Shown: positions 11,441 to 20,974 of the stretch, in pieces
Position numbering within the stretch: the first letter of the stretch is position 1
Layout of the letters: each line of letters begins with the position of its first letter
Assembly: GCA_023052935.1 (NCBI GenBank)
Contig: CM041292.1
Span: forward strand, 104,711,906-104,775,905
DNA: 64,000 nucleotides
Direction of reading: 5' to 3'
From: Piezodorus guildinii
Taxonomy: Eukaryota; Arthropoda; Insecta; Hemiptera; Pentatomidae
Position numbers and translations under genes: made by a program
Notes under the pieces: generated by a model
The model's input: only the letters and a program-made list of their open reading frames with translations
Told to the model about the DNA's origin: nothing
The model's database searches: none

Positions 11441-12635
11441 AAAAGATTTGCAGCTATAAAAATGAATAAAAATAGTTACACCCTAATAAACCATAGTGTA
11501 ATAGTTTGCATTGTTTTTTAAACTAGATTCGGTTTTGTTGATTGAGAAGCAATTACTTCAAAACTATTGAAGATAAATGAAAACAGTTGCATCATCGTAA
11601 ATTTGACCACATACTCTTCAACAAATACAGTTTGACTTCAAGGATCCTCTCTTAAAGAGGTAACGAAGAGTTTTTAATTTATTATTATTTTTTTGTTTGT
11701 TAGACTTATATCACTAAATTGCACTTAAATTTTGAATATTATTTTCAGCTAAAAACAACAACTAAAAAAAAGGAATAAAAAATGTTTTTTTAAATAAAAA
11801 CAAATCCCGGAAAGGTTATAAAGAACTTTTTACGTCCTTACCGTTTTTAAAATAACGTCTTTCTCAGTTTTATTCTCAAGTTTATAATATTTTTATTGGT
11901 AATATTTTTTTTATCTTCCTATGGTGTAATAATTATATATTTTTAAATATCTAGACATTATTCATTTTAATTCGTCAATTTATATTTCATATTTAGATTC
12001 AGAGAAGGTTTAATTACATATTTAATTTCAGAATTGTTATGATAAATTTAGAGATATCGTAAAATGTTTTTAGTAACGTTTCGTTTTATTTCATAAAGAA
12101 AGTTTTATTTTGTTTTCACATAATTGTTTTGTAAAATGCAAAAAAGTCTTTTTAATACAATAAATTCTCAAACCAAAGTCGTTTCATGACTCCGATGAAT
12201 TCAATTCATTCACTAATATCAACTTCATTAGTAAAACATTATGATAAAAGTAGCTTCCTCTTAAGTAAGATGTCAACTAGTAGGAAAGAATTGATTATTA
12301 TATCAAGGCGGATCTTCAATTTTTCAAAAATAATTTAATCCGGTTTTGTTCTAAAGCAGTAAAAAAAAAAAAAAATGTTGGTATATCAAATCCTTGATAA
12401 GAGAAAACTATAAACAGTCCGATGTAACATGAGTTCTGAGTATGCTTTGCGGCATAGTACACTTCTGGCGCCGGTCAGAGGAAATTAATAGTATTCTTAG
12501 AACTATACTTTTTTCATAGAGAGTTAAATTATTGATCACATTATTTTTATTATTTAATATCTATAATGATGTAAGAATGATTGACTGTAAGTAGATATTG
12601 AGGAGAAGTTGATTCGGGGTTTAGTAATCAAAATA
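11441..12635. other. No gene recognised
   Basis: AT-rich, with T runs and no supported coding or repeat feature. A short GC-rich phrase near 12445-12480 (gcggcatagtacacttctggcgccgg region) has no recognised identity. Confidence 0.5.
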
Positions 12636-12639
12636 CTTT

Positions 12640-12682
12640 TGAAAACGTTTCGGCCTAAATTATAGGCTATATTCAGGGCTGT
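12640..12682 (-). repeat. Short 'CTGA...GCCGAAACGTT' hairpin motif, hammerhead-like relic
   Basis: On the plus strand AACGTTTCGGCC, a GCCTA/TAGGC stem, then TATTCAGGG. The minus strand therefore reads CCCTGA...stem...GCCGAAACGTT. The layout is that of the more complete motif in the 56.2 kb palindrome arms, but the second conserved box is degenerate (CTGAATATA). Probably a relic of the same or a related retroelement. Confidence 0.4.
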
Positions 12683-12853
12683 AAAACAGCAGATAACAAC
12701 AAATTGTAAAAAACAATTAAAACAATAAAAAAAAAAAAAGAAAGTAATATTTTAAACCGATATAAATAGAAATTGAAAATATTAAGTAATGAAAAAGAAA
12801 ATAATATAAAGACGATATGTAAGAGAAGTTATACTGATAATTATAATCAGTAT

Positions 12854-12854
12854 A

Positions 12855-12924
<70 letters not shown>
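12854..12924. repeat. (TC)n(TA)n microsatellite interrupted by a gypsy insertion
   Basis: A TC tract followed by a TA tract, ending exactly at the left LTR. The TA tract resumes at 18500, right after the 3' LTR. The last four bases (12921-12924, TATA) and 18500-18503 (TATA) fit a 4-bp target duplication, although within a TA repeat it cannot be proven unique. Confidence 0.85.
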
Positions 12925-12926
<2 letters not shown>

Positions 12927-13107
12927 TTAAGGATAGGAGTCGGGCAGTATTAGCCTTAATACCATCTTGGGATGTAAACAACATCCCAAACATATAAAAG
13001 GAGGATTACTTTCATGAATAAAGCAGTATTGTTTCTGGAACCGTGAGTGTTGTTATTTCTTAACCTTTTTCTTTTTTTTAATTCATTTGTCTTGACCAAG
13101 CATAACT
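12925..13107 (+). repeat. 5' LTR of the gypsy element
   Basis: 183 bases, starting AGTTAAGG and ending CATAACT, with 5-base inverted ends AGTTA/TAACT. A TATA-like box (TATAAAA, 12993-12999) and a polyadenylation signal (AATAAA, 13017-13022) mark the expected U3/R layout. It differs from the 3' LTR only in the T tract after 'cttaacc' (5T-C-8T versus 8T). Confidence 0.95.
12993..12999 (+). promoter_or_regulatory. TATA box of the LTR promoter
   Basis: TATAAAA lies in the first half of a 183-base LTR, 18 bases upstream of AATAAA. The position fits transcription starting in the middle of the LTR. The same sequence recurs in the 3' LTR. Confidence 0.55.
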
Positions 13108-13124
13108 GGTGCCGAAACCCGGGA
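13107..13124 (+). promoter_or_regulatory. Primer binding site for tRNA-Phe
   Basis: TGGTGCCGAAACCCGGGA starts at the last base of the 5' LTR. Its reverse complement ends ...GGGTTTCGGCACCA, the 3' end of metazoan tRNA-Phe(GAA), whose acceptor begins GCCGAAA, plus CCA. All 18 bases match the tRNA as I know it. The first T is shared with the LTR end. Confidence 0.8.
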
Positions 13125-13243
13125 ATTCAGAACGGGCAGGCTATTGAAGTAAGTGACTTGTTTTTTTTAACCGCCGTAAAATTTTGAAGTTTTATTTATT
13201 TTTTTTTTTCTTTTCCTCTGTACTTCTCCGATAAGCAAGAAGA
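13125..13243 (+). other. Leader between primer site and gag
   Basis: 119 bases of non-coding leader containing two T-rich runs, immediately upstream of the gag ATG at 13244. Confidence 0.7.
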
Positions 13244-14488
13244 ATGGACGGCTTGATAAGACCAGCAGTTCTGAATATACAAGAAAACCCGCAAGTCCAG
13301 GAAGTTCAGCCCCCGCCTGTGCCGGAACTCCCTCCGTTACCCAGGAATACTCTAGCGGAAGCACATGCTAATGCCATGGCATGGATGAGGATTAAAACGG
13401 CGACATGCCAAGATCTGAGGAAAGCGATTTCGGATCTGGAACGTTTCGGTGGCGAGGTAGGTGACCTAAACCACTTCCTCAAGGGCGGAGACCGTCTCAT
13501 GGCAAGGATCGAGGCTAAGGTAGCAGAAGACCTACTACCCCAGGGGGACGCCGAAGCTTTGAGGGCGGCCTTAGTTTGTCGCGTGAGACGTAACATCTTG
13601 AACCAGATTCAGGCGGATGAAGAAACACCATGGGCGATAGTCAAGGAAAGGTTGAAGAAAGCCTTCGGCGGAGGACGCTGGACCCCGGAAGAGGATATCT
13701 TCCAGATGTTCCGGGAAAGACGTTCACCTCGCCAGACAGCCGGACAATATGCAGGAATCCTACTTGCAAGATACAATAGGATAACCGAAAAGATGCGGGA
13801 GACAATGAGTGCGCCCGAGGTAGAAGGCCGAATGAATTTCTTATCAACGATTCTCAAGGTGCAGTTAGCCAAAGAAATCGGGAAAAGAGACTCCCTACCG
13901 CGGGATCGTACATTCATTGAATGTGCCCAGGATATGGTAGATTCCAGCGCGAGAGAAGAAGAATCCAGGATGGAAATAGAGGAACCTGGATGGAGCATAA
14001 TACCCGACAGACGTCTTCGGAACACGCAGACAACTTGGAGACGGAAAGATCAGGCGTATGGAACCAGGGACAGACCTACGGCGGGCGGAGAGCGGAGGTC
14101 AGGACAACAACGAACGAAGAATGGGTTTCGAAAAGACGATAGGAAGTGCCACGGTTGCGGAAAGCAGGGGCATCTGGTAGCCCAGTGTCCTCGTACTAAA
14201 TGTTTTGAATGCGGAACCGAGGGGCACATAGCCAGACAATGCCCGTATATGGTTAGAAGGCCAAATGCCTCGCGGGATGAACCGATGGAGGTAAATATGC
14301 AGAAGATAAAGAGAGCTCGCATCCCATCTCGAAGGAGCGGACCTTCAGGAGAGGTCACCGAGGCGTCGGATACTTCAGAGACGGATGGTGAAGAACCAGG
14401 GAGCAGCGGCAGTGGAGGAGAGGGAGGCAGCAGGTGGAGCCACCCGCGCCGAGCAGCAGCCGGAAGGAGGCAGAGAACTGGGATCTGA
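13244..14488 (+). CDS. gag: Gag polyprotein of the gypsy element
   Basis: A 414-residue structural protein that forms the particle and binds element RNA. The first part is proline-rich (residues about 20-35), followed by a helical capsid-like region. Two CCHC zinc knuckles near the C terminus are decisive: CHGCGKQGHLVAQC at residues 302-315 and CFECGTEGHIARQC at about 320-333, both CX2CX4HX4C. The C terminus is acidic and Gly/Ser-rich, then basic. The start is the first ATG after the primer site and leader. The TGA at 14486-14488 is in frame with the downstream pol frame, with no frame change, so gag and pol could be joined by stop-codon readthrough. Otherwise the TGA is a nonsense mutation in a formerly single gag-pol frame. 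Confidence 0.92.
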   Translation: MDGLIRPAVLNIQENPQVQEVQPPPVPELPPLPRNTLAEAHANAMAWMRIKTATCQDLRKAISDLERFGGEVGDLNHFLKGGDRLMARIEAKVAEDLLPQGDAEALRAALVCRVRRNILNQIQADEETPWAIVKERLKKAFGGGRWTPEEDIFQMFRERRSPRQTAGQYAGILLARYNRITEKMRETMSAPEVEGRMNFLSTILKVQLAKEIGKRDSLPRDRTFIECAQDMVDSSAREEESRMEIEEPGWSIIPDRRLRNTQTTWRRKDQAYGTRDRPTAGGERRSGQQRTKNGFRKDDRKCHGCGKQGHLVAQCPRTKCFECGTEGHIARQCPYMVRRPNASRDEPMEVNMQKIKRARIPSRRSGPSGEVTEASDTSETDGEEPGSSGSGGEGGSRWSHPRRAAAGRRQRTGI

Positions 14489-14491
14489 GGA

Positions 14492-17158
14492 GTGTGCTCG
14501 CAGAGAGGCGACCGCACAGCAATATGTAACAACATCCGAGGTAAGCAATGCTGGTTGCCTATAATTAAAGTGTCTGGGGGAGTGAAGTGCTTAGTAGATA
14601 CGGGGAGTTCTAGCACCATAATGACTCGGGAGGCGTTGGATAAGTTGTGCGATAGAGAGAGAGCAACTCAGATTCGAAAATGCGATTGCCAGCTGATTAC
14701 ATTGGGGGGACCGTGTAAGGTAGAGGGAGAAGCAGAGATCGATTTAGGTCGTTGGGTGGAAAAAGGGGGAACTTTAAAGGTACATATAGTGGGTAACATG
14801 ACCCGGGAATACCAGGTGATAGTGGGGTGCGACCTGCTAGGACGGGCAGGGGCAAGAGTCAGAAACAGCCAGGGGATCTGGAGCATTAGGCTCGGACAAC
14901 AGACTTACAACTGTCGGGAACTCGTAAGTGGAAACAAGGCGCGGATAGGCGCGGTTAATAAAGTGGACGACTGGAGGGACCTAATCAGGGCGGAATTTGG
15001 CGACATTTTTTTTCGAGAAGGTGAGATCTTAGGCGTGACGGGAAGGACGGTCCACGAGATCCCGCTGAAACAAGAACGGATCACTTATGTTAAGGAACGA
15101 CGGTATCCTCAGGCGCTTCGCAAGCACATTCGGGAGGAGTTGGACAGTCTGCTGGCACAGGGGATCATCGTTAACAGCACTTCGCCGTATAACAGCCCCT
15201 TATGGGCGGTGAAAAAGAAGGCGGTCCCAGGGGATAATACCGAACGGTACAGGGTGGTGATAGATTATCGGCTCCTAAACGATAACACTGTGGACGAACG
15301 TTATCCGATTCCGCGTTTTGAGGATATCTTAGACAGACTGAGCGGAGCGGTGGTATTTAGCACGTTAGATCTTAAAGCCGGCTATCATCAGATCAGGATG
15401 CACCCCCGGGATCAGCCCAAAACGGCTTTTACCTTTGAAAGGGGGCACTACGAATTTACTAGGATGCCGTTCGGGCTCAAGAACGCTCCCATTACATTCC
15501 AGAGACTGATGGACGAATTTTTGAGGGGCCTAGACGAAACTGTCTGTCAGGTCTATATGGACGACCTGTTAGACTTTAGTAGATCAGTGGACGAACATGT
15601 GGTACACTTGCGCCAGGTTTTTCAGAGGGTACGGCAGTTCGGTCTCAAATTGTCCAAGGAAAAGTCGACACTGGGGCAGGAGCAGATCAATTTCCTCGGC
15701 CATACGATTTCTCGTGAGGGTGTCAGGCCGGACGCTACGAAAGTGGAAGCGATTCGACGTATGGCGATTCCCCGGGATGTAAAAGGGATCCGTCGCCTCC
15801 TCGGGACACTTAACTATTATCGCCGGTTCGTTCCGGATATGGCGGAATATCTGGTCCCTATTAATAATTTGCTGAAGAAGGGGGCTAAGCTTGTCGTGAC
15901 GCCGGTAATGGAACATAACATCCGTAAGTGCATGGATCGTTTACAGGCTGAACCGGTACTGGCGTTTCCGGACTTTTCTAGGCCGTTCACCATTACTACC
16001 GATGCTAGCGACTACGCAGTGGGGGCGGTCTTGTCGCAAGATCATGACGGGGGCGATCGTCCCGTGGCGTATGCGAGCAGGCGCCTCACAGACGCGGAGA
16101 CCCGGTATAGTGCTTTGGAGCGGGAGTTGCTGGGTGTGGTGTGGGCAATAGAGCATTTTAGGCCCTACGTTTTCGGGAGGAAGTTCCGCGTCCATACCGA
16201 TCACCGGCCGCTGCAATGGGTCGGGAAGCTGAAGGAGTCCTCGGCGAGGGTCGCGAGATGGAAGGAGTTTTTGGGTCAGTTCAACTTCGAGATTGTCTAT
16301 AAGCCTGGGAAGGACAACGTCGTGGCGGACTGGCTGTCCCGAGCGATTATGATCAATGCCGTAGAGGAAGGCGAGCCGTCCCGCGACGTGAGGCAGTTTT
16401 TGAGCGAGTGGACACCAGACGGCGAGGGGGAAGCTGGTGGTGCAGGAGTAGAGGGTGGTGCGGAGTCGCCGGAAGACGGGAGCTCAGCGGACGATAGGCC
16501 AGTGGAAATGGAGGAAATTGATGAAATCATCAATGATAAGCGTCGCCAGGTCATCTGGAAAACGCGAACCGAAGGGACGGTTAAAATCGAATATCGTACA
16601 TACGGTCGGTGCAAAATTAATATCATCTGGTCTCAACCGGGGGTTCGCGACGATCAAATTTGCAGGGCGTTGCTGGATGCATCGGAACCGGGGAAAGTGC
16701 ACCACCTTTACGTGGGGAACGCTACGATTTGGGACAAGGTTCGACGTATATGGCGCTGCGAGAGGATCGGTGTCGATCGGTCGTTTATCCGGTGTAGGTA
16801 CTCCGTGGAAACGCTTCAGGACGAGGAGCGGCAGAAGGAGGTCACACTCGCGTACCACCAGGGTAAAACCAACCACCGTGGTGTGAATGAAACATTACAC
16901 GCGTTGCGTAGGAGGTATTTTTGGTGGGGGATGAAAAAAACCATTCAAGACACGATCGGTGCGTGCGAAGTGTGTCTGCGCACAAAATACGACCGTCACC
17001 CCCCGCGGGGTATCCAGGAGGAGACGCCTACAGGGGACGCGCCTCTCCAAGACCTCCAAATCGACACTTTCACCTGGAGGGGTTACAAGTGGGTCACCAT
17101 TATAGACCTCTTTAGCAAGGTGGCCATGGGGTATCAGGTGCTCGACAAGTCCGCATAA
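14492..17158 (+). CDS. pol: Pol polyprotein: protease, RT, RNase H, N-terminal integrase
   Basis: Open frame of 888 codons in the same frame as gag. It begins right after the TGA; the first start-like codon is GTG 14492, so expression by readthrough is more likely than fresh initiation. Domains in order: aspartic protease with DTGSS at residues 36-40; reverse transcriptase with VVIDYRLLN, STLDLKAGYHQI, MPFGLKNAP and active site YMDD at 355-358 (YLDD/YIDD is commoner in this group); RNase H with TTDASDYAVGAVLSQ near 500, YSALERELLGVVWA and TDHRPLQW; integrase zinc-binding HHCC from about residue 789; and the first catalytic Asp (IDTFTW) near 858. TAA at 17156-17158 then cuts the integrase between its first and second catalytic Asp. 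The same frame continues at once downstream, so this is a single nonsense change. Confidence 0.93.
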   Translation: MCSQRGDRTAICNNIRGKQCWLPIIKVSGGVKCLVDTGSSSTIMTREALDKLCDRERATQIRKCDCQLITLGGPCKVEGEAEIDLGRWVEKGGTLKVHIVGNMTREYQVIVGCDLLGRAGARVRNSQGIWSIRLGQQTYNCRELVSGNKARIGAVNKVDDWRDLIRAEFGDIFFREGEILGVTGRTVHEIPLKQERITYVKERRYPQALRKHIREELDSLLAQGIIVNSTSPYNSPLWAVKKKAVPGDNTERYRVVIDYRLLNDNTVDERYPIPRFEDILDRLSGAVVFSTLDLKAGYHQIRMHPRDQPKTAFTFERGHYEFTRMPFGLKNAPITFQRLMDEFLRGLDETVCQVYMDDLLDFSRSVDEHVVHLRQVFQRVRQFGLKLSKEKSTLGQEQINFLGHTISREGVRPDATKVEAIRRMAIPRDVKGIRRLLGTLNYYRRFVPDMAEYLVPINNLLKKGAKLVVTPVMEHNIRKCMDRLQAEPVLAFPDFSRPFTITTDASDYAVGAVLSQDHDGGDRPVAYASRRLTDAETRYSALERELLGVVWAIEHFRPYVFGRKFRVHTDHRPLQWVGKLKESSARVARWKEFLGQFNFEIVYKPGKDNVVADWLSRAIMINAVEEGEPSRDVRQFLSEWTPDGEGEAGGAGVEGGAESPEDGSSADDRPVEMEEIDEIINDKRRQVIWKTRTEGTVKIEYRTYGRCKINIIWSQPGVRDDQICRALLDASEPGKVHHLYVGNATIWDKVRRIWRCERIGVDRSFIRCRYSVETLQDEERQKEVTLAYHQGKTNHRGVNETLHALRRRYFWWGMKKTIQDTIGACEVCLRTKYDRHPPRGIQEETPTGDAPLQDLQIDTFTWRGYKWVTIIDLFSKVAMGYQVLDKSA

Positions 17159-17857
17159 GCAGTATTAGAGGCCCTTCACGTCTGGATGCAATTCTATGGC
17201 GTACCTGGGAGAATTTCCTCGGACGGGGGACGAGAATTCGATAACGTTGCGCTACGGGAAGAAGCGAAGCGTCTCGATATAGCGTGGCATTTCACAACGC
17301 CGGGTCATCCGCAAAGTAGGGGTAGCATTGAGAGGCTGCATAGCACTCTGAGCGATCACCTCCGTGTGTTTCAGGGCGAGAAGGGTTTGGAGCCGTACGT
17401 AGCTATGCGGAAGGCAATCGTGGCCTACAACCACTCCATCCACTCCGTCACTGGGTTCTCCCCGAACGAGGTTTTATTCGGGTTGAATGGGCAGCGTCGC
17501 GACTGGATGGATACCACTGCGAACGAGCGTTGCGTAAGGGACATCGTGGCCAATAGGGTCGAGGTACGTAAAGTGTGGGGCAAGGTGCGGCACAAGATAC
17601 AACGGGAGAAATGTAGGCGAGTGGAGCGGGAAAACCTCAACCTGCGTGATCGGGTGGGCGACATCAAGATAGGTACTATCGTCTATCGCAAACTGTCCAC
17701 TAATCGGGGGAAGGAGTTGCTTCGGTACGACGGTCCTTTCAGGGTAACCGCGATCAGGGAACATAATCTCGTCACGATCGTCAGTCTTCGGGAGCCTAAA
17801 AAGCGGCGCACAGTTCATATAGAACAGCTTAAGCTTCCAATCTTAGATCCGCGCTAG
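17159..17857 (+). pseudogene. Integrase C-terminal part, separated from pol by one TAA
   Basis: In frame with pol directly after the TAA. The first methionine is at 17186, but the reading is continuous from 17159 (AVLEALHVW...). It carries the second catalytic Asp in SSDGGREF and the catalytic Glu in GSIERLHS, with 35 residues between them, the canonical DX35E spacing. A basic C-terminal domain follows, with a conserved RYDGPFRVTAI block and ending HIEQLKL, typical of gypsy-group integrases. It stops at TAG 17855-17857. There is no chromodomain and no following env. All catalytic residues are present, so the only visible defect in the integrase is the TAA. Confidence 0.92.
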
Positions 17858-18308
17858 CCACCGCGACCTGTCTTGCTCTCGCCTCTGCACGCCTCCTCGT
17901 TTCTCGTTGTGCAGTCCCGTACGTTTTTTTTATATATCGGTTTTTGTATTTCTGTTTGTGGTGGTGCGAATGTCAGTGCACCGTTTTTGATGAACTTTGT
18001 TCCTCATGTTATTTTTTCTTTTGATTTAGGTTAGTGTGTAGATATTGAGAAGTGTTATTGTAGTATATATTTTTTTCTTTTTCTTCTTTCTCTTTTCTTT
18101 CTCAGTTTATATGCAAGTGTGTTTTTGTTTTTTAGTGATAATTCTGTGCAGATCTGTTATTTTCCTTTTTTCAATCATTTTCGCTTGTAAGATTGCAACT
18201 AAATTGTCATTGTAATTGTACAGTTAGTTTTGGATTGTAAGGTATCAAGGCTAAGGACTGCTCTCTCCATTTTGGGTAAGAGTTTCCAAAAATTGAGAGT
18301 ATCTTTGT
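17858..18308 (+). other. 3' untranslated region of the gypsy element
   Basis: About 450 T-rich bases between the integrase stop and the polypurine tract. I find no open frame with a signal peptide, furin site or transmembrane segment, so no env gene is supported. Confidence 0.7.
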
Positions 18309-18322
18309 AAACTGGGGGGGGG
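18309..18322 (+). promoter_or_regulatory. Polypurine tract (plus-strand primer)
   Basis: AAACTGGGGGGGGG lies immediately before the 3' LTR; the G run ends directly at AGTTAAGG. The position and purine content are those expected for plus-strand DNA priming. Confidence 0.85.
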
Positions 18323-18497
18323 AGTTAAGGATAGGAGTCGGGCAGTATTAGCCTTAATACCATCTTGGGATGTAAACAACATCCCAAACATATAAAAGGA
18401 GGATTACTTTCATGAATAAAGCAGTATTGTTTCTGGAACCGTGAGTGTTGTTATTTCTTAACCTTTTTTTTAATTCATTTGTCTTGACCAAGCATAA

Positions 18498-18499
<2 letters not shown>
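18323..18499 (+). repeat. 3' LTR of the gypsy element
   Basis: 177 bases, from AGTTAAGG to CATAACT. It matches the 5' LTR throughout apart from six fewer bases in the T tract. It carries the same TATAAAA and AATAAA; the latter would serve as the 3'-end processing signal. Confidence 0.95.

Positions 18500-18567
<68 letters not shown>
18500..18567. repeat. (TA)n microsatellite, right half
   Basis: Continuation of the interrupted TA tract at 12879-12924. The 4-bp duplication TATA starts here. Confidence 0.95.
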
Positions 18568-18571
<4 letters not shown>

Positions 18572-20311
18572 AAGGCTTCCTAATGTTAACTTGTAAGGTA
18601 AAGTGCAAGTACAAAATAAAAAAAGGATCAAAATATACTAAATAAACTGCATTAAACATTTTTGTTTGATAGATAAGTACAAATATGGTCCGCAAATTAC
18701 TTTTTATGCCTGTTACAAAAAAAAAAATAAAATCGTTGTTTTTTTCTTTCATACCACAGATTAAAAAAATAAATACAATTTATGAGAGGATAGCTTTATA
18801 TAAAAAGATAAGATTTATTGAACTTATCTTTTTCGTCTCTGATCATTTTATAATATTATTAGGTATTAGTGGATAATATAGGGCAGATTGCCACAGGTTC
18901 ACTAGTTCGGATAAAGATAATTTAATAGGATTGATGGCTATGGCTTTGATTTATTTAAGGTTTGTGATACCTGGTCGAAGATTGTGATGTAATAAATATT
19001 TAATTGGTAAAGGTAATAGCAGTTGAGGTTTATAATGACAAAAAATATTAATATAAGCAGAAAACAAGAAAGGAATTGTCGTTTTTACTTTTTTATTTTA
19101 AAATCAAATAAAATATAGAAGAAATAATTGTTTTTAACCATGATACGATATAATAAGTATTTATTTGTTAATAAAACTGTTAGCAAACTTAATAATTTGG
19201 ATGACCATTAGAGAAAAAAAATGAAAATAAAAGCTGATAGTAAAAGAGCCATAGGCTTGCCGATATGTTTGAGACTAATAATTAAATATCTATGAAATAG
19301 TGAAAATTATAATTTAATATATAAAACATGCACTTGAAATTACTTATTCGGAGGGGTAAATTCCAAATAAATTTTCGGTCAAAACTCGTAAAAGGGAAAT
19401 TTAACATGCGCTGTTCGGCATCATCCCAGACAAATGCTTCGAGTCGACTTTAAGACTAGAAGCAGTACGGTGCGGCCATTTAGTGAAGAACAAGAGGAGT
19501 ACGTGGTGACATAAAGACATCTAGAGACGATCTGAGCGAACTGAATCGGATAAGTGAACTTAAAAGGAGGAGAGAAAATAGCGGGATTACGAAGCTATGG
19601 ACCCATCTCGATTTATTCAGACAGATAAAGATATAATTAAACTTAAAATAAGAGAACTAACTAATTAAAACTACAATATAAAACCTAACCTGGATTAAAG
19701 AAAATAAAACAAAATTAATAACTGAAAAATTAACGCATTTTAGCGTTAACATAAACATAATGGAATAACTTGTAATAAATATGAACTGATTAATACGACT
19801 GATTTTTTAATTTTTTTGAAGCACTTATAAATGATGGCAGAGTTTCAACTAAAAAGTAGTTATAAAGCTTTATATCTCTTATTTCATTTTATCAACTACA
19901 ATTAAAATAAAATATGAATTTAAAGCATTAAGAAATGTAATATTTAGTGGGATCTGTTTTAAACATATTTTTCAACATCAATTTTAAACATCGCTATACA
20001 TGAATATCAGAAGAATATATCGTCCAGAAATAAAAATACATGTAATAAACGCCCACCTCTGATCCGGTCCAGGACTTATCAGAGGAAACGAAAAAAATAA
20101 ATATCGTCAGTTTTAACTATATTTAGTAATCGAGAAATATCTTTTTTTTATTTTTAGATATTTATTTTTAGGCTGATAAAAAAATAAAATAAAAATGAAT
20201 AGCTGAAATAGCAACATCAGTATATACTATATACTTTACGGTTTTGTATATACTTTATTTCAGTATAGACACACATTCCTTCATTTCTTAGTACTTAAAA
20301 GTTAGATGACT
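18568..20311. other. No gene recognised; one GC-richer patch
   Basis: Mostly AT-rich. A patch at about 19390-19610 is less AT-rich and includes short open stretches on the plus strand, but there are stops in every frame and I recognise no protein or repeat. Confidence 0.45.
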
Positions 20312-20325
20312 AAAATCTAATGCTT
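20312..20325. repeat. Left target-site duplication of the 20.3 kb SINE
   Basis: AAAATCTAATGCTT, repeated exactly at 20625-20638. Confidence 0.9.
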
Positions 20326-20624
20326 TTTTTTTTTTTTTCAGTGGCGCGACAGGCCGTGCAGGCCCTGGGCCTTGTGGTGTAATCTGCTGGGAGATTACAC
20401 TCGCGTTTCACGATGAAATTCGTAGTGTAGGGTCATCAATCCCTACGTCTAATATTTTTGAGTCGCCACCATTTGGCTGACGGGTCTCATACACCCGGGG
20501 GAGAGGCTACGAGTGAATCCCCATTTAATTACATCATTATAAAAGCCCTGCCGAGACTGGGATTCGAACTCGCAACCTGTAGCATGAGAAACTAGCGCGC
20601 TAGCCACTCAGCCACGGGCTCCCC
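20326..20624 (-). mobile_element. tRNA-derived SINE (family 1), full length
   Basis: On the minus strand it starts GGAGCCCGTGGCTGAGTGG (A-box-like), followed about 40 bases later by the B-box-like GAGTTCGAATCCC. It then has an unrelated body of about 200 bases, a Gly/Cys-rich end (...GTCGCGCCACTG), and an A tail seen as a T run at 20326-20338 on the plus strand. Exact 14-bp target duplications flank it. Transcription would use the internal RNA polymerase III promoter, and the element relies on a LINE for movement. The perfect duplications suggest a fairly recent insertion. No other copy of this body is seen in the window. Confidence 0.92.
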
Positions 20625-20638
20625 AAAATCTAATGCTT
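20625..20638. repeat. Right target-site duplication of the 20.3 kb SINE
   Basis: AAAATCTAATGCTT, identical to 20312-20325. Confidence 0.9.
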
Positions 20639-20974
20639 AATACCACATAATAAAGTCAGAACTTAAAATGAACCCGGAGATGTGGCTTTTCTTATCATTA
20701 CACGTACAATGATATTAACGCATAAGAGAAAGAAAAAAATGTAATGCCATAAATGTTTCATGTTAATGAGAACAAATAATCTTTTCTATCTTACGGAGTG
20801 TCCATAGTCGAGTGTATCTCCTTGAATAGATGAAATAAGCCATGTCGAATGGCAAAGCCGTAAATATTTTATTTATTGTAATTTACAACTGTATTCGTTA
20901 ATACATCAAGTAAATTAGCGAATATTATATATAGATAGTATACATGAAAAGGCATGATGAGAATATGCGTATTG
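20639..20974. other. No gene recognised
   Basis: AT-rich spacer between the SINE and the Jockey relic. Nothing supported. Confidence 0.5.

Larger units (their letters stand above)
12925..18499 (+). mobile_element. Ty3/gypsy-group LTR retrotransposon, nearly full length
   Basis: Complete architecture: 5' LTR, tRNA primer site, gag, protease-RT-RNase H-integrase, polypurine tract, 3' LTR. LTRs begin AGTTA and end TAACT, as in the Drosophila gypsy group, and the element sits in a TA repeat, matching that group's known preference for TATA/TACATA targets. The two LTRs are identical except for one 6-base difference in a T tract (183 versus 177 bases), so insertion was recent. There is no env-like open frame between integrase and the 3' LTR. 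gag and pol are in one frame split by a single TGA, and the integrase is cut by a single TAA, so this copy is probably not autonomous. It is also markedly more GC-rich than its surroundings. Confidence 0.95.

Noticed and set aside
13609..14025. Minus-strand frames overlapping gag and pol (also 14050-14619, 16484-16876, 15584-15916)
   Set aside because: Shadows of the GC-richer gypsy coding region. The sense strand carries the domain motifs.
17858..18308. Possible env gene in the gypsy element
   Set aside because: The region is short and T-rich and has no open frame with envelope features.
18354..18752. 132-codon minus-strand open frame
   Set aside because: It crosses the 3' LTR and reads through the TA microsatellite as repeated Tyr/Ile.
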